Source of the DNA: Natrinema hispanicum
Lineage (GTDB): Archaea > Halobacteriota > Halobacteria > Halobacteriales > Natrialbaceae
Length of the DNA stretch: 64,000 bases
NCBI RefSeq assembly: GCF_004217335.1
Contig: NZ_SHMP01000003.1
Coordinates: 372,001-436,000, forward strand
Direction of reading: 5' to 3'
Position numbers and translations under genes: made by a program. Below the pieces are notes generated by a model, which searched no databases, had not been told where the DNA came from, and saw only the letters and a list, made by a program, of their open reading frames with translations. This document shows, piece by piece, positions 53,060 to 61,859 of the stretch. Each line of letters begins with the position of its first letter. The stretch's first letter is position 1.

Positions 53060-53249
53060 AAACGCTGCCCAGAGCAGCCAGACCGTCTCGAGCATCCACC
53101 ACGTCGTGAGTCTGGACCAGCCGATCCGGAACGCCGGTGGTTTCCAAACGTCTCGCCAGAACGCATATATCCTATATCTGTTTAAGGAAAGCATACATAT
53201 ATGCGACAGATGTTTCATTAAAACAGCCTATGGTTGTGATCACGAAGCT

Positions 53250-54146
53250 ATGACGGGCGACGTAGTTGCGAACGATCGCCGATCCGCTATCGGCGAGGAA
53301 CAGACCTACGCCGGGCCTTTCATCACGAGTGCGGTCGAGCTGGAAGTCGTTCGACAGTCGATCCGAGCGGCAATCCGCACCGCCGTTGCCGACGCGAACG
53401 CCGAGGGCGTCGTCGTCGCGATGAGCGGCGGGCTCGACTCGACGCTGACGACAGCGCTGGCGGTCGAGGCTGTCGGCAGCGAGAACGTCCTCGGACTGGG
53501 ACTGCCCTGTCACATGACCGACGGCGTCCACGTCAGTGATGCCCGCACGATCGCCGACGGCATGGGGATCGATTTCGAGGAGTTCCAGTTGCGGCCGCTG
53601 CTCGAGTGTTTCGCAGAGACAGTCGGACGTGACCTCGAGCCGTCGACCGACGACGAGCGGCCCAACGAGCGCAACCACGAACTCGGGAACGCAACGGCGC
53701 GCCTGCGGATGCTGACGGCCTACTACGCGGCGAACCGCCAGTCACGGGTCGTCCTCGGGACGGCGAACCGCTCGGAGCGGCTACTCGGCTACTTCACTAA
53801 GTACGGCGACGGTGGGGCCGACATCCATCCGCTCGGCGACTGCTACAAGACGGAGGTCCGGGCGCTTGCCAAACAGATCGGTCTCCCTCGCCGAATCATC
53901 ACCAAAGAACCAACGGCAGGGTTCTGGGCGACCCAGACGGACGCCAGCGAACTCGGCGCACGCTACAATGTCATCGATCCCTTACTGTATCGGGTCGTCG
54001 AAGAGGGACGCCCGCTCGAGGAGGCCGTTGTCGGACTCAGAATCGACCGCGAGACGGCCGCGGAAATCACGTCGCGATACGCCGAGACGGAACACAAACG
54101 CACCGTGCCGCCAACGCCAGGGATCGCCGGTCGCGACAGGACGTGA
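53250..54146 (+). CDS. nadE: NAD+ synthase
   Basis: A 298-residue N-type ATP pyrophosphatase. The PP-loop reads VVVAMSGGLDSTLTTALAVE; the substrate region TANRSERLLGYFTKYGDGGAD and HPLGDCYKTEVRALAKQIG are family signatures. It amidates deamido-NAD with ammonia (no glutaminase domain), the last step to NAD+. ATG 53250 is chosen; the frame to 53007 overlaps the previous gene. The 190-base upstream gap has TATA-like boxes near 53165-53200. Confidence 0.93.
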   Translation: MTGDVVANDRRSAIGEEQTYAGPFITSAVELEVVRQSIRAAIRTAVADANAEGVVVAMSGGLDSTLTTALAVEAVGSENVLGLGLPCHMTDGVHVSDARTIADGMGIDFEEFQLRPLLECFAETVGRDLEPSTDDERPNERNHELGNATARLRMLTAYYAANRQSRVVLGTANRSERLLGYFTKYGDGGADIHPLGDCYKTEVRALAKQIGLPRRIITKEPTAGFWATQTDASELGARYNVIDPLLYRVVEEGRPLEEAVVGLRIDRETAAEITSRYAETEHKRTVPPTPGIAGRDRT

Positions 54147-54194
54147 GCCCAGTTGGACTGACCACCCGTCGAACGCTCACACGAGAGAACGGCG

Positions 54195-54608
54195 TTAGCG
54201 CTCGAGGTCGACGTCGTAGAGCGTCGGATTGCGCCACCAGAACAGCCCCCATGCCAGAAGGAAACCAGCAGTCATCGCGAGGATGTCCAGCACCGTGCTG
54301 GGGAACCCAATGCCGACCAGTGCCACGAGTGCGGTCGCCGACCCCAGTATCGCTCCCGTCACGACGAACAGGACATCGCCGACGATTTTCGCCCGCGACT
54401 GCGTCCAGTACGGTTGGCGCTCCTCGTCGTACCAGACGCCAACGTAGATCAAGACCGGTGCCATCGCGGCGATAACCGTAATCGATCGGTACGTCTCCGG
54501 AAGCACTGCCGGTACCAATACGAGCAGGTTAAGCAGATTCGAACCCAGCACCGCGAGAAACAGCCCGATCATCAGCCAGGCCCACCGCGGAAGCCGCGCT
54601 TTGTCCAT
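54195..54608 (-). CDS. Four-span membrane protein, unknown
   Basis: A 137-residue protein with four spans (WAWLMIGLFLAVLGSNLLNL; SITVIAAMAPVLIYVGVWYD; KIVGDVLFVVTGAILGSATA; STVLDILAMTAGFLLAWGLF) and a polar end (NPTLYDVDLER). ATG 54608 is preferred to the GTG at 54623. It lies 45 bases downstream of the winged-helix gene on the same strand and may be co-transcribed with it. No family recognised. Confidence 0.75.
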   Translation of the reverse strand: MDKARLPRWAWLMIGLFLAVLGSNLLNLLVLVPAVLPETYRSITVIAAMAPVLIYVGVWYDEERQPYWTQSRAKIVGDVLFVVTGAILGSATALVALVGIGFPSTVLDILAMTAGFLLAWGLFWWRNPTLYDVDLER

Positions 54609-54653
54609 ATCGGAGACGGTCACCGCTTGGGGATAATCCTGACGTTCCGGCCG

Positions 54654-54947
54654 TTATTCCGCACAGCAGGCGTCTTTTTTCGGGGATTCCTCGACACCGT
54701 TCCCGTCGGCTGCGACCGGTTCCTCGAGCCGATAGAGACTCTGCCGAGCGTCCGCAAAGTAGATATCCTCGTCGACGATCCCGATCCCTTCGAGACGCTC
54801 GAGCGCGTATCGTACCGTCCGGGCTGAGAGCATCGATTCCTCGACGATCTGTTTCTGTGTCAAGGGCCCGTCGTACTCGAGGACCTTGAAGACGAGTTTC
54901 GCACTTGGTGGCAAGTCTTCGATCTCCTCCCCGTCGGTCTCTGCCAT
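54654..54947 (-). CDS. Small winged-helix transcription regulator
   Basis: A 97-residue MarR/ArsR-size HTH protein: LPPSAKLVFKVLEYDGPLTQ, recognition region ESMLSARTVRYALERLEGIG, wing EDIYFADARQSLYRL. The C-terminal tail (SPKKDACCAE) carries a Cys pair that might bind metal or respond to redox state. Small HTH proteins with a Cys-Cys end are common in haloarchaea. A strong TATA box is about 30 bases upstream. Confidence 0.85.
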   Translation of the reverse strand: MAETDGEEIEDLPPSAKLVFKVLEYDGPLTQKQIVEESMLSARTVRYALERLEGIGIVDEDIYFADARQSLYRLEEPVAADGNGVEESPKKDACCAE

Positions 54948-54971
54948 ACTACGAATCGAACGTCCCCAGCA

Positions 54972-54982
54972 GTATAAAAGTT
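54972..54982 (-). promoter_or_regulatory. TATA box for the winged-helix gene
   Basis: The minus strand reads CTTTTATACT, about 30 bases before ATG 54947, a good match to the haloarchaeal TATA element for a leaderless mRNA. The rest of the gap to 55236 shows no gene, only a short GC stem (AGCGG with CCGCT) near 55134-55151. Confidence 0.65.
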
Positions 54983-55236
54983 GAGCCTTACCAAAAATAA
55001 GATCGTGATACTGCCCTGTATTTTTCTGTCCGTAAAGTATGTCGTCAGTTGCTCAGCAGGCAGTTTTCGCATCCTAACAGCGACGCAGGCAGTGAAAACG
55101 ATGGAGACCACCGTTCAGTAAGAAGTCATTTAAGCGGCTCGGAAACCGCTGCGGGCGCGTCACCCTCATCCGTGGCCTGGCCAGTATCGATTTCTGACTG
55201 TCATGCTCTGTGGCCGTGTGAGGACAAAACGGAGCG

Positions 55237-56421
55237 TTACAGCTGGTTCCAGATCTCCTCGTCGTCCTCGAAGCCATCCGGATCGTCAGCATCCGCGAAC
55301 TCGTCGATTCCCTCGAGTTCGGCGGCATCGCCGGGGGGCAACTCACCGTCAGCCTCCACGGTGGACGACTGACTCCGGAGATCCATCTCCGGCCAGGCAG
55401 TCTCCTCCCAGAGGCCGCGGTCGGTGTAGTAGTAGATGACGCCGTCACTGAGGACCGCAAACAGGTCCCGTTGCTCGTCGTGGACGACCCGCTCGTTCGT
55501 ATCGATCGCGACGTCGACGACGTCCTCGAGCGTCTCGAGCGCGACGTGATGATCGCCGATCCACATCGGAATCGACCCCTGTGAGATCCACTCGGCGTAG
55601 CGCTGTTCGTGGACCGCCCGACGGGCGGCGTCGATATCCGCGGGCGACCGGCGGGTAACGAATACGGCACCGGCGAGTGCGAGCGTCCCGAGCACCGACA
55701 GTCCACCGATCAGTGCCGGACTCCGAGACTCGGTCGTCCGCGTACTGCCGCTTTGATGGCTGTGGGTTGCGGACTCCGACAGCGACCCGCCGAGCCAGTA
55801 GGCTTCGTCCGTGATGGTCACCGGCGTCGTCGTCGTCATCGATCCCTGATGACGGCCAGTATCGTACTCGGTGTGAAATTCCATCGTTAACCTGATCGAG
55901 CCGACGCCGGTGACCTCGCGCTCGAGTTGCCGTTGTCGCTGGCGGAGAGCTTCGATATCGATCGTCGCGTTCGACGTCGCGACGCCGTTGTCGATCGACG
56001 GCGACTCGCGCAACACGGGCCGTGTCTCGTTCCAAAACGACTCGTCGTTTCGAACCGCTTCGAACCGAAGCACCAGCTCGTGACGGACAGTACCGTCCTC
56101 GATAGGCGTCCCCCCGCTTGCGTTTTGTATCCGCGTCTCGGGGTGGATCGTTAGCTCCGGCGACTCGTTGAGCATATAGACCGGGCTATCAGTGAGCCGG
56201 TCGCCTTCCGTCCAGAGCGTGGTGTTCTGGGTGACGACGGCACTCGTCCCGACGTCAGTCGTGACGCGTTCCTCATCGAACTGCGGTGTCGTCGTCGTCA
56301 CCGGATTCGCGACGGCCCAGCCGGTCGCAGCGATCGACAGGACGCCAACGACAGCCAGCACGATCGCGATCTCCCGTCCGGATCTGGCAAGCACCAACTC
56401 GAGTCGTGGACTGTCGATCAT
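55237..56421 (-). CDS. DUF5305-like membrane protein
   Basis: A 394-residue protein with an N-terminal span (EIAIVLAVVGVLSIAATGWA), an extracellular domain (about 45-225: YMLNESPELTIHPETRIQNA, VRHELVLRFEAVRNDESFWN) and a second span (ALIGGLSVLGTLALAGAVFV), then a cytoplasmic acidic domain (QRYAEWISQGSIPMWIGDH, VHDEQRDLFAVLSDGVIYYY). This is the DUF5305 layout, often found beside archaeal S26 signal peptidases. It is last in the minus-strand run with the signal peptidase (151-base gap). Confidence 0.85.
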   Translation of the reverse strand: MIDSPRLELVLARSGREIAIVLAVVGVLSIAATGWAVANPVTTTTPQFDEERVTTDVGTSAVVTQNTTLWTEGDRLTDSPVYMLNESPELTIHPETRIQNASGGTPIEDGTVRHELVLRFEAVRNDESFWNETRPVLRESPSIDNGVATSNATIDIEALRQRQRQLEREVTGVGSIRLTMEFHTEYDTGRHQGSMTTTTPVTITDEAYWLGGSLSESATHSHQSGSTRTTESRSPALIGGLSVLGTLALAGAVFVTRRSPADIDAARRAVHEQRYAEWISQGSIPMWIGDHHVALETLEDVVDVAIDTNERVVHDEQRDLFAVLSDGVIYYYTDRGLWEETAWPEMDLRSQSSTVEADGELPPGDAAELEGIDEFADADDPDGFEDDEEIWNQL

Positions 56422-56572
56422 CCGTCGTGTTCACCGTCCCTGTCTCGCCCGATTCGGCCTCGTCGGTCGAACCTGCCCGCTGGCCGACCCGTTCGGTTTC
56501 GAACTGGTCGGTCATCGGGACAATACATACGTACCCCGAAGCAATCGATCATCATAAGAATAGTGGCCCGAG

Positions 56573-57751
56573 CTACTCGCGGTTGCGAAGCCACGCTCGA
56601 AGCCGCCGCTCGAGCCGGGTCGAGAGCGACACGTGATCGGGGCCGGATCGCAGCCGGAGATCGCCGCTCCCAAAGAGCAAGACGATAATCGCGACGGTGA
56701 CGCCAACGACGACACCGTTGACCGCCGCGATCGCGGCAAACGGATGGACGCCGTGAAGCCAGACCAGCAGCGACGGGGGCAACACGGCGAGATAGCGATA
56801 CTCCCCCAGAGAGCGCGTATACTCGCCGGGTTCCTCGGGTGCGGACAGTCGCACTGTCGTTTCACCGCTGCCGCGGATGCCAACCGTCTGCCATCCGGGG
56901 TCGGCCCTGATCCCGTTGCTTTCAGCCTCGTGGACGACGACCACCGGCAGATAGCCGGCGTTATCGACTGATCGAGTGAGTTCCGTCGTCGCACCGGGTT
57001 CGATGATCTGTGGATCGTCGGTTGGCGACTCGGTACTAATGAGGCCGTACTCGTAGGTCCCCGACGGGACGACCATCGCCGCAGTCGCAAGCGTGACGAA
57101 CACGAGCAAGATGAGTCCGAGCGTACTCCAAAACGCCAGTACGTTTTCGCGCGAGCGCCGTCTGGTTGTCTCGCGTCGCGCGGGCCCGACTCGCTCGAGC
57201 AAGATTCCGAAGCCGAGCAGGGCGACGCCGATCGCGACCAGCATGGAGCCGAGGCCGTTCGACGACGTCGTGGCCATCCCGAAGACCGATGTGACGGCGT
57301 TGGCGGCCGCCATTGCCACACCCTGAATGCCCATGACGATGGTTCCGAGGTACGGGATCGTCACGACCTCGCCGTTTATCTGCAACGCTTCGGCGACGAT
57401 CTGCCCGTCGGTGACTGGCGGTTCACCACCATCCTGGTCGGTAAACGGGTTGGCGTCGCCTTTCGTGATATATCCACCCTCAGTCTCGCCGACCACGCGA
57501 TGGGTCGTCAGCCCGCCGTCGTGGAGTTCTCTCGCCTGGAAGACGACGACGTCGCCCTCCTGAACGTCACCGGTGACGGCACTCGGGATGGCGACGAACC
57601 CGTCGCCGGCGTCCATCGTCGGCTCCATGCTGCCGGTGGCGACGTAGCCGAGCAGGATCGGCTGACCGAGCAGCTGGCCGACGAGCAACAGGATGACGAA
57701 CAGCGCAGCGGCATACCCGAGCGCCTTCGAGACGATGGTGGACGCAGTCAT
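56573..57751 (-). CDS. S26 family signal peptidase, archaeal type
   Basis: A 392-residue membrane protease. The N-terminal 180 residues form the catalytic domain: nucleophile region YVATGSMEPTMDAGDG (Ser), GLTTHRVVGE (His replaces the bacterial Lys) and YITKGDANPF (Asp), the Sec11-like triad. A span precedes it and further spans follow (ILLVFVTLATAAMVV and a C-terminal one), so it is longer than a general signal peptidase (about 200). Its position between surface-protein genes suggests it processes their precursors, like SipW with TasA. Confidence 0.9.
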   Translation of the reverse strand: MTASTIVSKALGYAAALFVILLLVGQLLGQPILLGYVATGSMEPTMDAGDGFVAIPSAVTGDVQEGDVVVFQARELHDGGLTTHRVVGETEGGYITKGDANPFTDQDGGEPPVTDGQIVAEALQINGEVVTIPYLGTIVMGIQGVAMAAANAVTSVFGMATTSSNGLGSMLVAIGVALLGFGILLERVGPARRETTRRRSRENVLAFWSTLGLILLVFVTLATAAMVVPSGTYEYGLISTESPTDDPQIIEPGATTELTRSVDNAGYLPVVVVHEAESNGIRADPGWQTVGIRGSGETTVRLSAPEEPGEYTRSLGEYRYLAVLPPSLLVWLHGVHPFAAIAAVNGVVVGVTVAIIVLLFGSGDLRLRSGPDHVSLSTRLERRLRAWLRNRE

Positions 57752-57913
57752 CGATCGGTAGCGGTGACGATCATACGTGGCTGACTGTTCAGGATACCGA
57801 TTGTTCGTGTCCAGCAGTCTTAAAGCCCGCGCGAGTTACCAGACTCGAGGGGTGACACGTCGACGCCCCTCTGCGACGGTACGGACTGGCATCATCGACG
57901 TTCGACGCCGTCA

Positions 57914-59098
57914 CTACCCGAAGATCGACCACCGGCGGTTGGCGGCGACTGCCAGGAACAACAGCCCCGCCGTCGCCGGCGGTGCGAGCGCCGCCGTCGT
58001 CGCGGGCGAGAGGTCACGGTTCTGCAGTGAAAATCCCCCCGGCTCCTCGACTGTTACCTCGCCTGCGGGGACGCCGCTGACTGCGATCTCGTAGGTACCC
58101 GGTGTCTCGAGTTCCCGCTCGAAGGTCACCGTCCGCTCGCTATGTGCTGGAATCGAGACGGCTCGGCTGTCGACGACGATGCCGTCAACTGCCACCTCGA
58201 GCGTCCGATCGACCCCCCTGTCGGTCGGATTCGTAACGGTCGCTCGAACGGTGGTCGCGTCCCCTGTGGTGACCGTTGTGCGATCGACGCTGGCGGTGAC
58301 GACGTCGATCGGCGGCCCCCCGACGGTCACCGACTGGCTGCCTGCTCCCGAAACGCCGACTTCGTGTGTGCCAGGCCAGTCCATCGTGCGTTCGAACGTG
58401 ACCGTTCGTTCCTCGCCCGGCTCGAGGACGATCGTCCGCTGATCGACGACGATGCCGTCGACGGTTACCTGCGCCGTCGTCTGGCCTAGCGCATCGCCGA
58501 CGTTGCGGTAAGTCGCGGTCACCGTGACCGTGTCGCCGGCGCTAACCGTCGTTGGCGAGACAGTGACAGTGGAGTGTTCGATCGCTGGTGAGGGTGACGA
58601 GCTCGAGTCGCTTGCACCTCCCGAACCCCCCGTGGACTGGTCCGGCTCGGTTTCGTTGTCGGCGTACTGTGCCGTGACTGTGAACGTCTCCGTTCCCTCC
58701 TGTGCGACGTGAGTGTCGATGGCAACGCCGATGTGTTCGGTGTCGCCGGAAGAGACCTCAATCGGATTCGATTTGCTGATTGTGTTTGTGAGATCGTTCC
58801 CGTGGTAGAACGTGAGCCCAGTGACGTTATGCTCGATCCAGACCCGGTCGACGGATTCGTTGGTGACCGTGATCGTGAAGACGTTGTTCGCGCGTGTGAT
58901 TGCGCGGTCGTTGAGTTTCTCGAGGCTGAGCTCGAGTTGGCCGTCCTCGACCGCGGCGTAGTTGCCGTTCGGTGAGGATGCGGGCTCGAGAATAATCTCT
59001 CCGGTGCTATCACCCTCAAGGGTCACGGCAGCGGTCGATACCGTGAGTCCAGCAATGAGAAGGAAGACAACGGCGAGGGTTGGTTTGACCGGGATCAT
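57914..59098 (-). CDS. Secreted CARDB-repeat protein with camelysin-like N-terminus
   Basis: A 394-residue exported protein. Signal peptide (LAVVFLLIAGLTVSTAAVTL), a DUF1102/TasA-like beta domain (about 25-150: TRANNVFTITVTNESVDRVW), a Ser/Gly linker, two CARDB-type adhesion modules (about 180-270 and 270-350, each with VDGIVVDQRT or VDGIVVDSRA and GEERTVTFER or SERTVTFER) and a C-terminal span ending NRRWSIFG. ATG 59098 is chosen; the GTG at 59107 adds three residues. It follows the DUF1102-like gene by 74 bases. Confidence 0.85.
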   Translation of the reverse strand: MIPVKPTLAVVFLLIAGLTVSTAAVTLEGDSTGEIILEPASSPNGNYAAVEDGQLELSLEKLNDRAITRANNVFTITVTNESVDRVWIEHNVTGLTFYHGNDLTNTISKSNPIEVSSGDTEHIGVAIDTHVAQEGTETFTVTAQYADNETEPDQSTGGSGGASDSSSSPSPAIEHSTVTVSPTTVSAGDTVTVTATYRNVGDALGQTTAQVTVDGIVVDQRTIVLEPGEERTVTFERTMDWPGTHEVGVSGAGSQSVTVGGPPIDVVTASVDRTTVTTGDATTVRATVTNPTDRGVDRTLEVAVDGIVVDSRAVSIPAHSERTVTFERELETPGTYEIAVSGVPAGEVTVEEPGGFSLQNRDLSPATTAALAPPATAGLLFLAVAANRRWSIFG

Positions 59099-59172
59099 GA
59101 TACTCACCTAGTCTAGAAACTTGGAAGTGAAAAGATAGTTAAGGAGAAAGTCAGGCAATTGCGCTAATTTAC

Positions 59173-59718
59173 TTAAGTGCTATCTTCTGCGTGGATGGTG
59201 ACATCAGCAGACGTACTTCCCTCAAGGCTGGTAGATCCTGTATTAACGGTGACGTTAATTGTTGTCGTGTTCCCTGGCGCAAGTTCTTTTTGTCCCTCCG
59301 CCATTTGGAACGTGACCTCTGTATCTTCAATCGCAACGGTAGCAGAATCACTCATGCTACCATCTGGCTCGCTAACACCAACAGTAACGTTGTTCTCCCC
59401 TTGGTTCGTCAATTTGATCAGTCCATCTAGAGTAGTATTCGCTTCCTGGTTGAAACCGGTTCCACCACCCTGAGTCGTTCCGTTTTGACCAAGATTCAGC
59501 GTGAGATCTCCACTGCTGCTGTCGTTTTCGATGTATGCAGTTCCAGCATAATCGTCTCCTGGAGTGATCCCGAGATAGCCATCTGCATCACCAGTCGTTT
59601 GGACGTTCACACCACGGTCTGCTTCAACTGACGTGAATGCGCCCGACCCGAGGGCGGCCCCACTGATGGCGACGATCAATCCGAGTGAAATCAAGACGTT
59701 TTTGCGATTTGTTCTCAT
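59173..59718 (-). CDS. DUF1102-like surface protein, candidate filament subunit
   Basis: A 181-residue secreted protein from ATG 59718. Signal (NVLISLGLIVAISGAALGSG) ends before AFTSVEADRGVNVQTTGDAD and GYLGITPGDDYAG, the DUF1102 hallmark. The rest is beta-rich with many Asn, Thr and Gly and several N-x-T sequons (NGTTQ, NTTLD, NVTVG, NTTTIN). It is first in the minus-strand run and ahead of the CARDB and signal peptidase genes. Related archaeal proteins resemble camelysin/TasA fibre subunits; this is inference. Confidence 0.83.
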   Translation of the reverse strand: MRTNRKNVLISLGLIVAISGAALGSGAFTSVEADRGVNVQTTGDADGYLGITPGDDYAGTAYIENDSSSGDLTLNLGQNGTTQGGGTGFNQEANTTLDGLIKLTNQGENNVTVGVSEPDGSMSDSATVAIEDTEVTFQMAEGQKELAPGNTTTINVTVNTGSTSLEGSTSADVTIHAEDST

Positions 59719-59791
59719 GATTATGTGTTTCGTGTATTTGCCTTGCGCCGGCAACCGAAGGCCATCGATTACCGGGTGGCTTCTATCTCAA

Positions 59792-59893
59792 TCATAGCAC
59801 CCCACCCACTTTGTATTGAGTACCGAGATACTGTTCAAGGTTGATAATACCCGCTGCAGCGACACCGCGATCAGCTTCAAGCCCGGCCTGAAC
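59792..59893 (-). pseudogene. Remnant of a DUF1102-like gene
   Basis: The minus strand reads VQAGLEADRGVAAAGI, then INLEQYLGTQYKVGGVL and TGA. EADRGV followed by YLG at the right distance matches the mature N-terminus of the DUF1102-like proteins at 59173 and 60200. No signal peptide or start codon remains upstream and the protein stops after about 33 residues. It is probably a decayed third or fourth paralogue. The rest of 59755-60199 holds no gene. Confidence 0.6.
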
Positions 59894-60199
59894 GGCTAAA
59901 ATCGGGCGTCTCGAGAATTTGGGATGTAGACAAACCACACACCCTCGAGCGCCACGATACCTCGAGACACTCGCGATCGTCGACCACTGTCACTACCGGG
60001 GCAGTCGCTGGCACACAAGACAGGCGACTGTCTCCAATGTCACGGCACAACGAGTCGCAACCGACGTACGAGATTTCGTGACTGTGCAGCAATCTTATAT
60101 TCGTTCGCAACGTAGCTATTGTACGGGCACAGGTGCACAACACCGGCTGTAGAGCCGTCTCGTAACACCCGGGTTACCCATACTATACAGTATCTCAAC

Positions 60200-61084
60200 A
60201 TGACACGTCCAATCACGGGTATCGCGGTCGTGCTCATCCTCCTCGGAGTTGTGACGATGGCCGGGCCGACGTTCGGCTTCGCCACGATCGCCGCTGACCG
60301 TGGGGTGAACGTCGCGACGGCCGACGACTCGAGTGCCTATCTCGGGCTCGAAGACCAATCGGCGTCAGCGTCGATCGACTCGCCCGGAGAGCAGACGGTC
60401 GTCTATACGGTGACCGACAACGTCCGAGATGACTCGGCCACTGTCGATGCCTCGATCGTCGGGATCACTGACGATAGCAACGATCCGGTCACGTCGGCGG
60501 CACTGTCGGTCAATGTCCAGCCCGGCAGCGACGCCGAGACGTTCGACATCGTCCTCGCGTGTGAGGATGGGGCGTCGATCGATGGGTCCTATCGCGTGCT
60601 GCTACGGTTCGTCGCGTCGAGTGACGCCTCGAGCGTGGACGCGACTCGAGAAACGACCGCGCTCGTTCCCGTGGACTGTACTGCCGAGCCGGTCGTGGTC
60701 TCGGTCGACGAAGACGGCGACGTCACTTCCGGTGGCGATGTGACGGTCGACAACAACGTCAATGTCGGCGGTGACATCGAAAGCGGTGGTTCGGTGACGG
60801 TCGACAACAACGTCAATGTCGGCGGTGACATCGAAAGCGGTGGTTCGGTGACGATCGCCAACAACGCGAACGTCGGCGGAAACATCGTCGCACAGGGCGA
60901 TATTACAATCCGGAACAACGCCGTCAGCGGTGACCTCATCGCTGGTGGCAACGTCGACATTCGGAACAATGCCAAAATCGACGGCGACGTCATGGCTTGT
61001 GGGACAGTCACCGTCAGGAACAACGCGGTCGTCACCGGTACAATCTCCGAGAATCAGACCGACCTGCCCGGCGTCCAGTGTTGA
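60200..61084 (+). CDS. DUF1102-like domain fused to bactofilin-like beta-helix
   Basis: A 294-residue exported protein. Signal (GIAVVLILLGVVTMAGPTFG), then IAADRGVNVATADDSSAYLG (DUF1102 start), a beta domain (to about 170), and a C-terminal right-handed beta-helix of repeated units (about 178-285) such as GGDVTVDNNVNVGGDIESG and NIVAQGDITIRNNAVSG, as in polymer-forming bactofilin-type proteins. ATG 60200 is chosen. Two Cys flank the end (MACGTV, PGVQC). It is divergent from the 59173 gene. Confidence 0.82.
   Translation: MTRPITGIAVVLILLGVVTMAGPTFGFATIAADRGVNVATADDSSAYLGLEDQSASASIDSPGEQTVVYTVTDNVRDDSATVDASIVGITDDSNDPVTSAALSVNVQPGSDAETFDIVLACEDGASIDGSYRVLLRFVASSDASSVDATRETTALVPVDCTAEPVVVSVDEDGDVTSGGDVTVDNNVNVGGDIESGGSVTVDNNVNVGGDIESGGSVTIANNANVGGNIVAQGDITIRNNAVSGDLIAGGNVDIRNNAKIDGDVMACGTVTVRNNAVVTGTISENQTDLPGVQC
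60731..60890 (+). repeat. 54-bp tandem repeat in the beta-helix
   Basis: Units at 60731-60784 and 60785-60838 differ in only two codons; a third at 60839 onward has diverged further. Each codes for 18 residues, one beta-helix turn pair. Near identity of the first two points to a recent duplication. Confidence 0.9.
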
Positions 61085-61214
61085 TGTTGCTACCTGTGGG
61101 ACGACGATTCGCAGACGTGGACGCCATGCCGTGCTCGAGCGCGATTCCCACCGGTTCGTGATAGTACAGTGTACTTATTGGTCGTGAGTTCCGTAGTTCT
61201 ATACAGGAGCGCCA

Positions 61215-61757
61215 ATGGCGACACAAGCTGAAACACGGTCGAATTCAAGCCAGGGGGAAATTTTCGACCTGCTGAGCAATCAGCGCCGTCGCTACGCCAT
61301 TCACTACTGCAAGCGCGAGGACGACCCCGTCACGCTCGGTGATCTCGCCGAACACGTTGCCGCCTGGGAGCTCGACAAAGAAGTCGACGAAATCACCTCC
61401 GCCGAGCGAAAGCGCGTCTATACGTCGTTGCAACAGACGCACCTGCCGACGCTCGAGCGCGCAAACATCATCGAGTTCGACGACCGAACGATCGAGCTCA
61501 CCGACGAGGCTGCCGAACTCGAGGTCTACCTCGACATCGTGCCCGGCGATTCGATCCCGTGGGGCGTCTACTACCTGGGGCTGACCGTGATCGGTTCGGT
61601 TGTGATGGGGGGGCTGTGGCTCGAGGTCGTGCCAACGGAGACGGTCTCCGAACTTGGCTGGGCAACGCTGGTGTTCGCGCTGTTTGCCATCTCAGCGATC
61701 GTTCATGTGGTACAGAATCGGCGAATGCGGCTCGGAGAAATGGAACAACCTCCGTAA
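61215..61757 (+). CDS. DUF7344-like winged-helix membrane regulator
   Basis: A 180-residue protein. N-terminal winged helix (about 12-105: IFDLLSNQRRRYAIHYCKRE, LGDLAEHVAAWELDKEVDEI, KRVYTSLQQTHLPTLERANI), then two spans (GVYYLGLTVIGSVVMGGLWL and LGWATLVFALFAISAIVHVV) and a basic tail. It belongs to a haloarchaeal HTH family often found next to surface-protein genes. It may control the surrounding surface cluster. Confidence 0.85.
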   Translation: MATQAETRSNSSQGEIFDLLSNQRRRYAIHYCKREDDPVTLGDLAEHVAAWELDKEVDEITSAERKRVYTSLQQTHLPTLERANIIEFDDRTIELTDEAAELEVYLDIVPGDSIPWGVYYLGLTVIGSVVMGGLWLEVVPTETVSELGWATLVFALFAISAIVHVVQNRRMRLGEMEQPP

Positions 61758-61859
61758 GCACGGTGCCATGATAGCCAAATCGGGGATCGTCTAAATGACG
61801 GTTGATACGTCATATTGCATGAACTGTACTCGAAATACACAGCAAACGCCGATGCCGAT

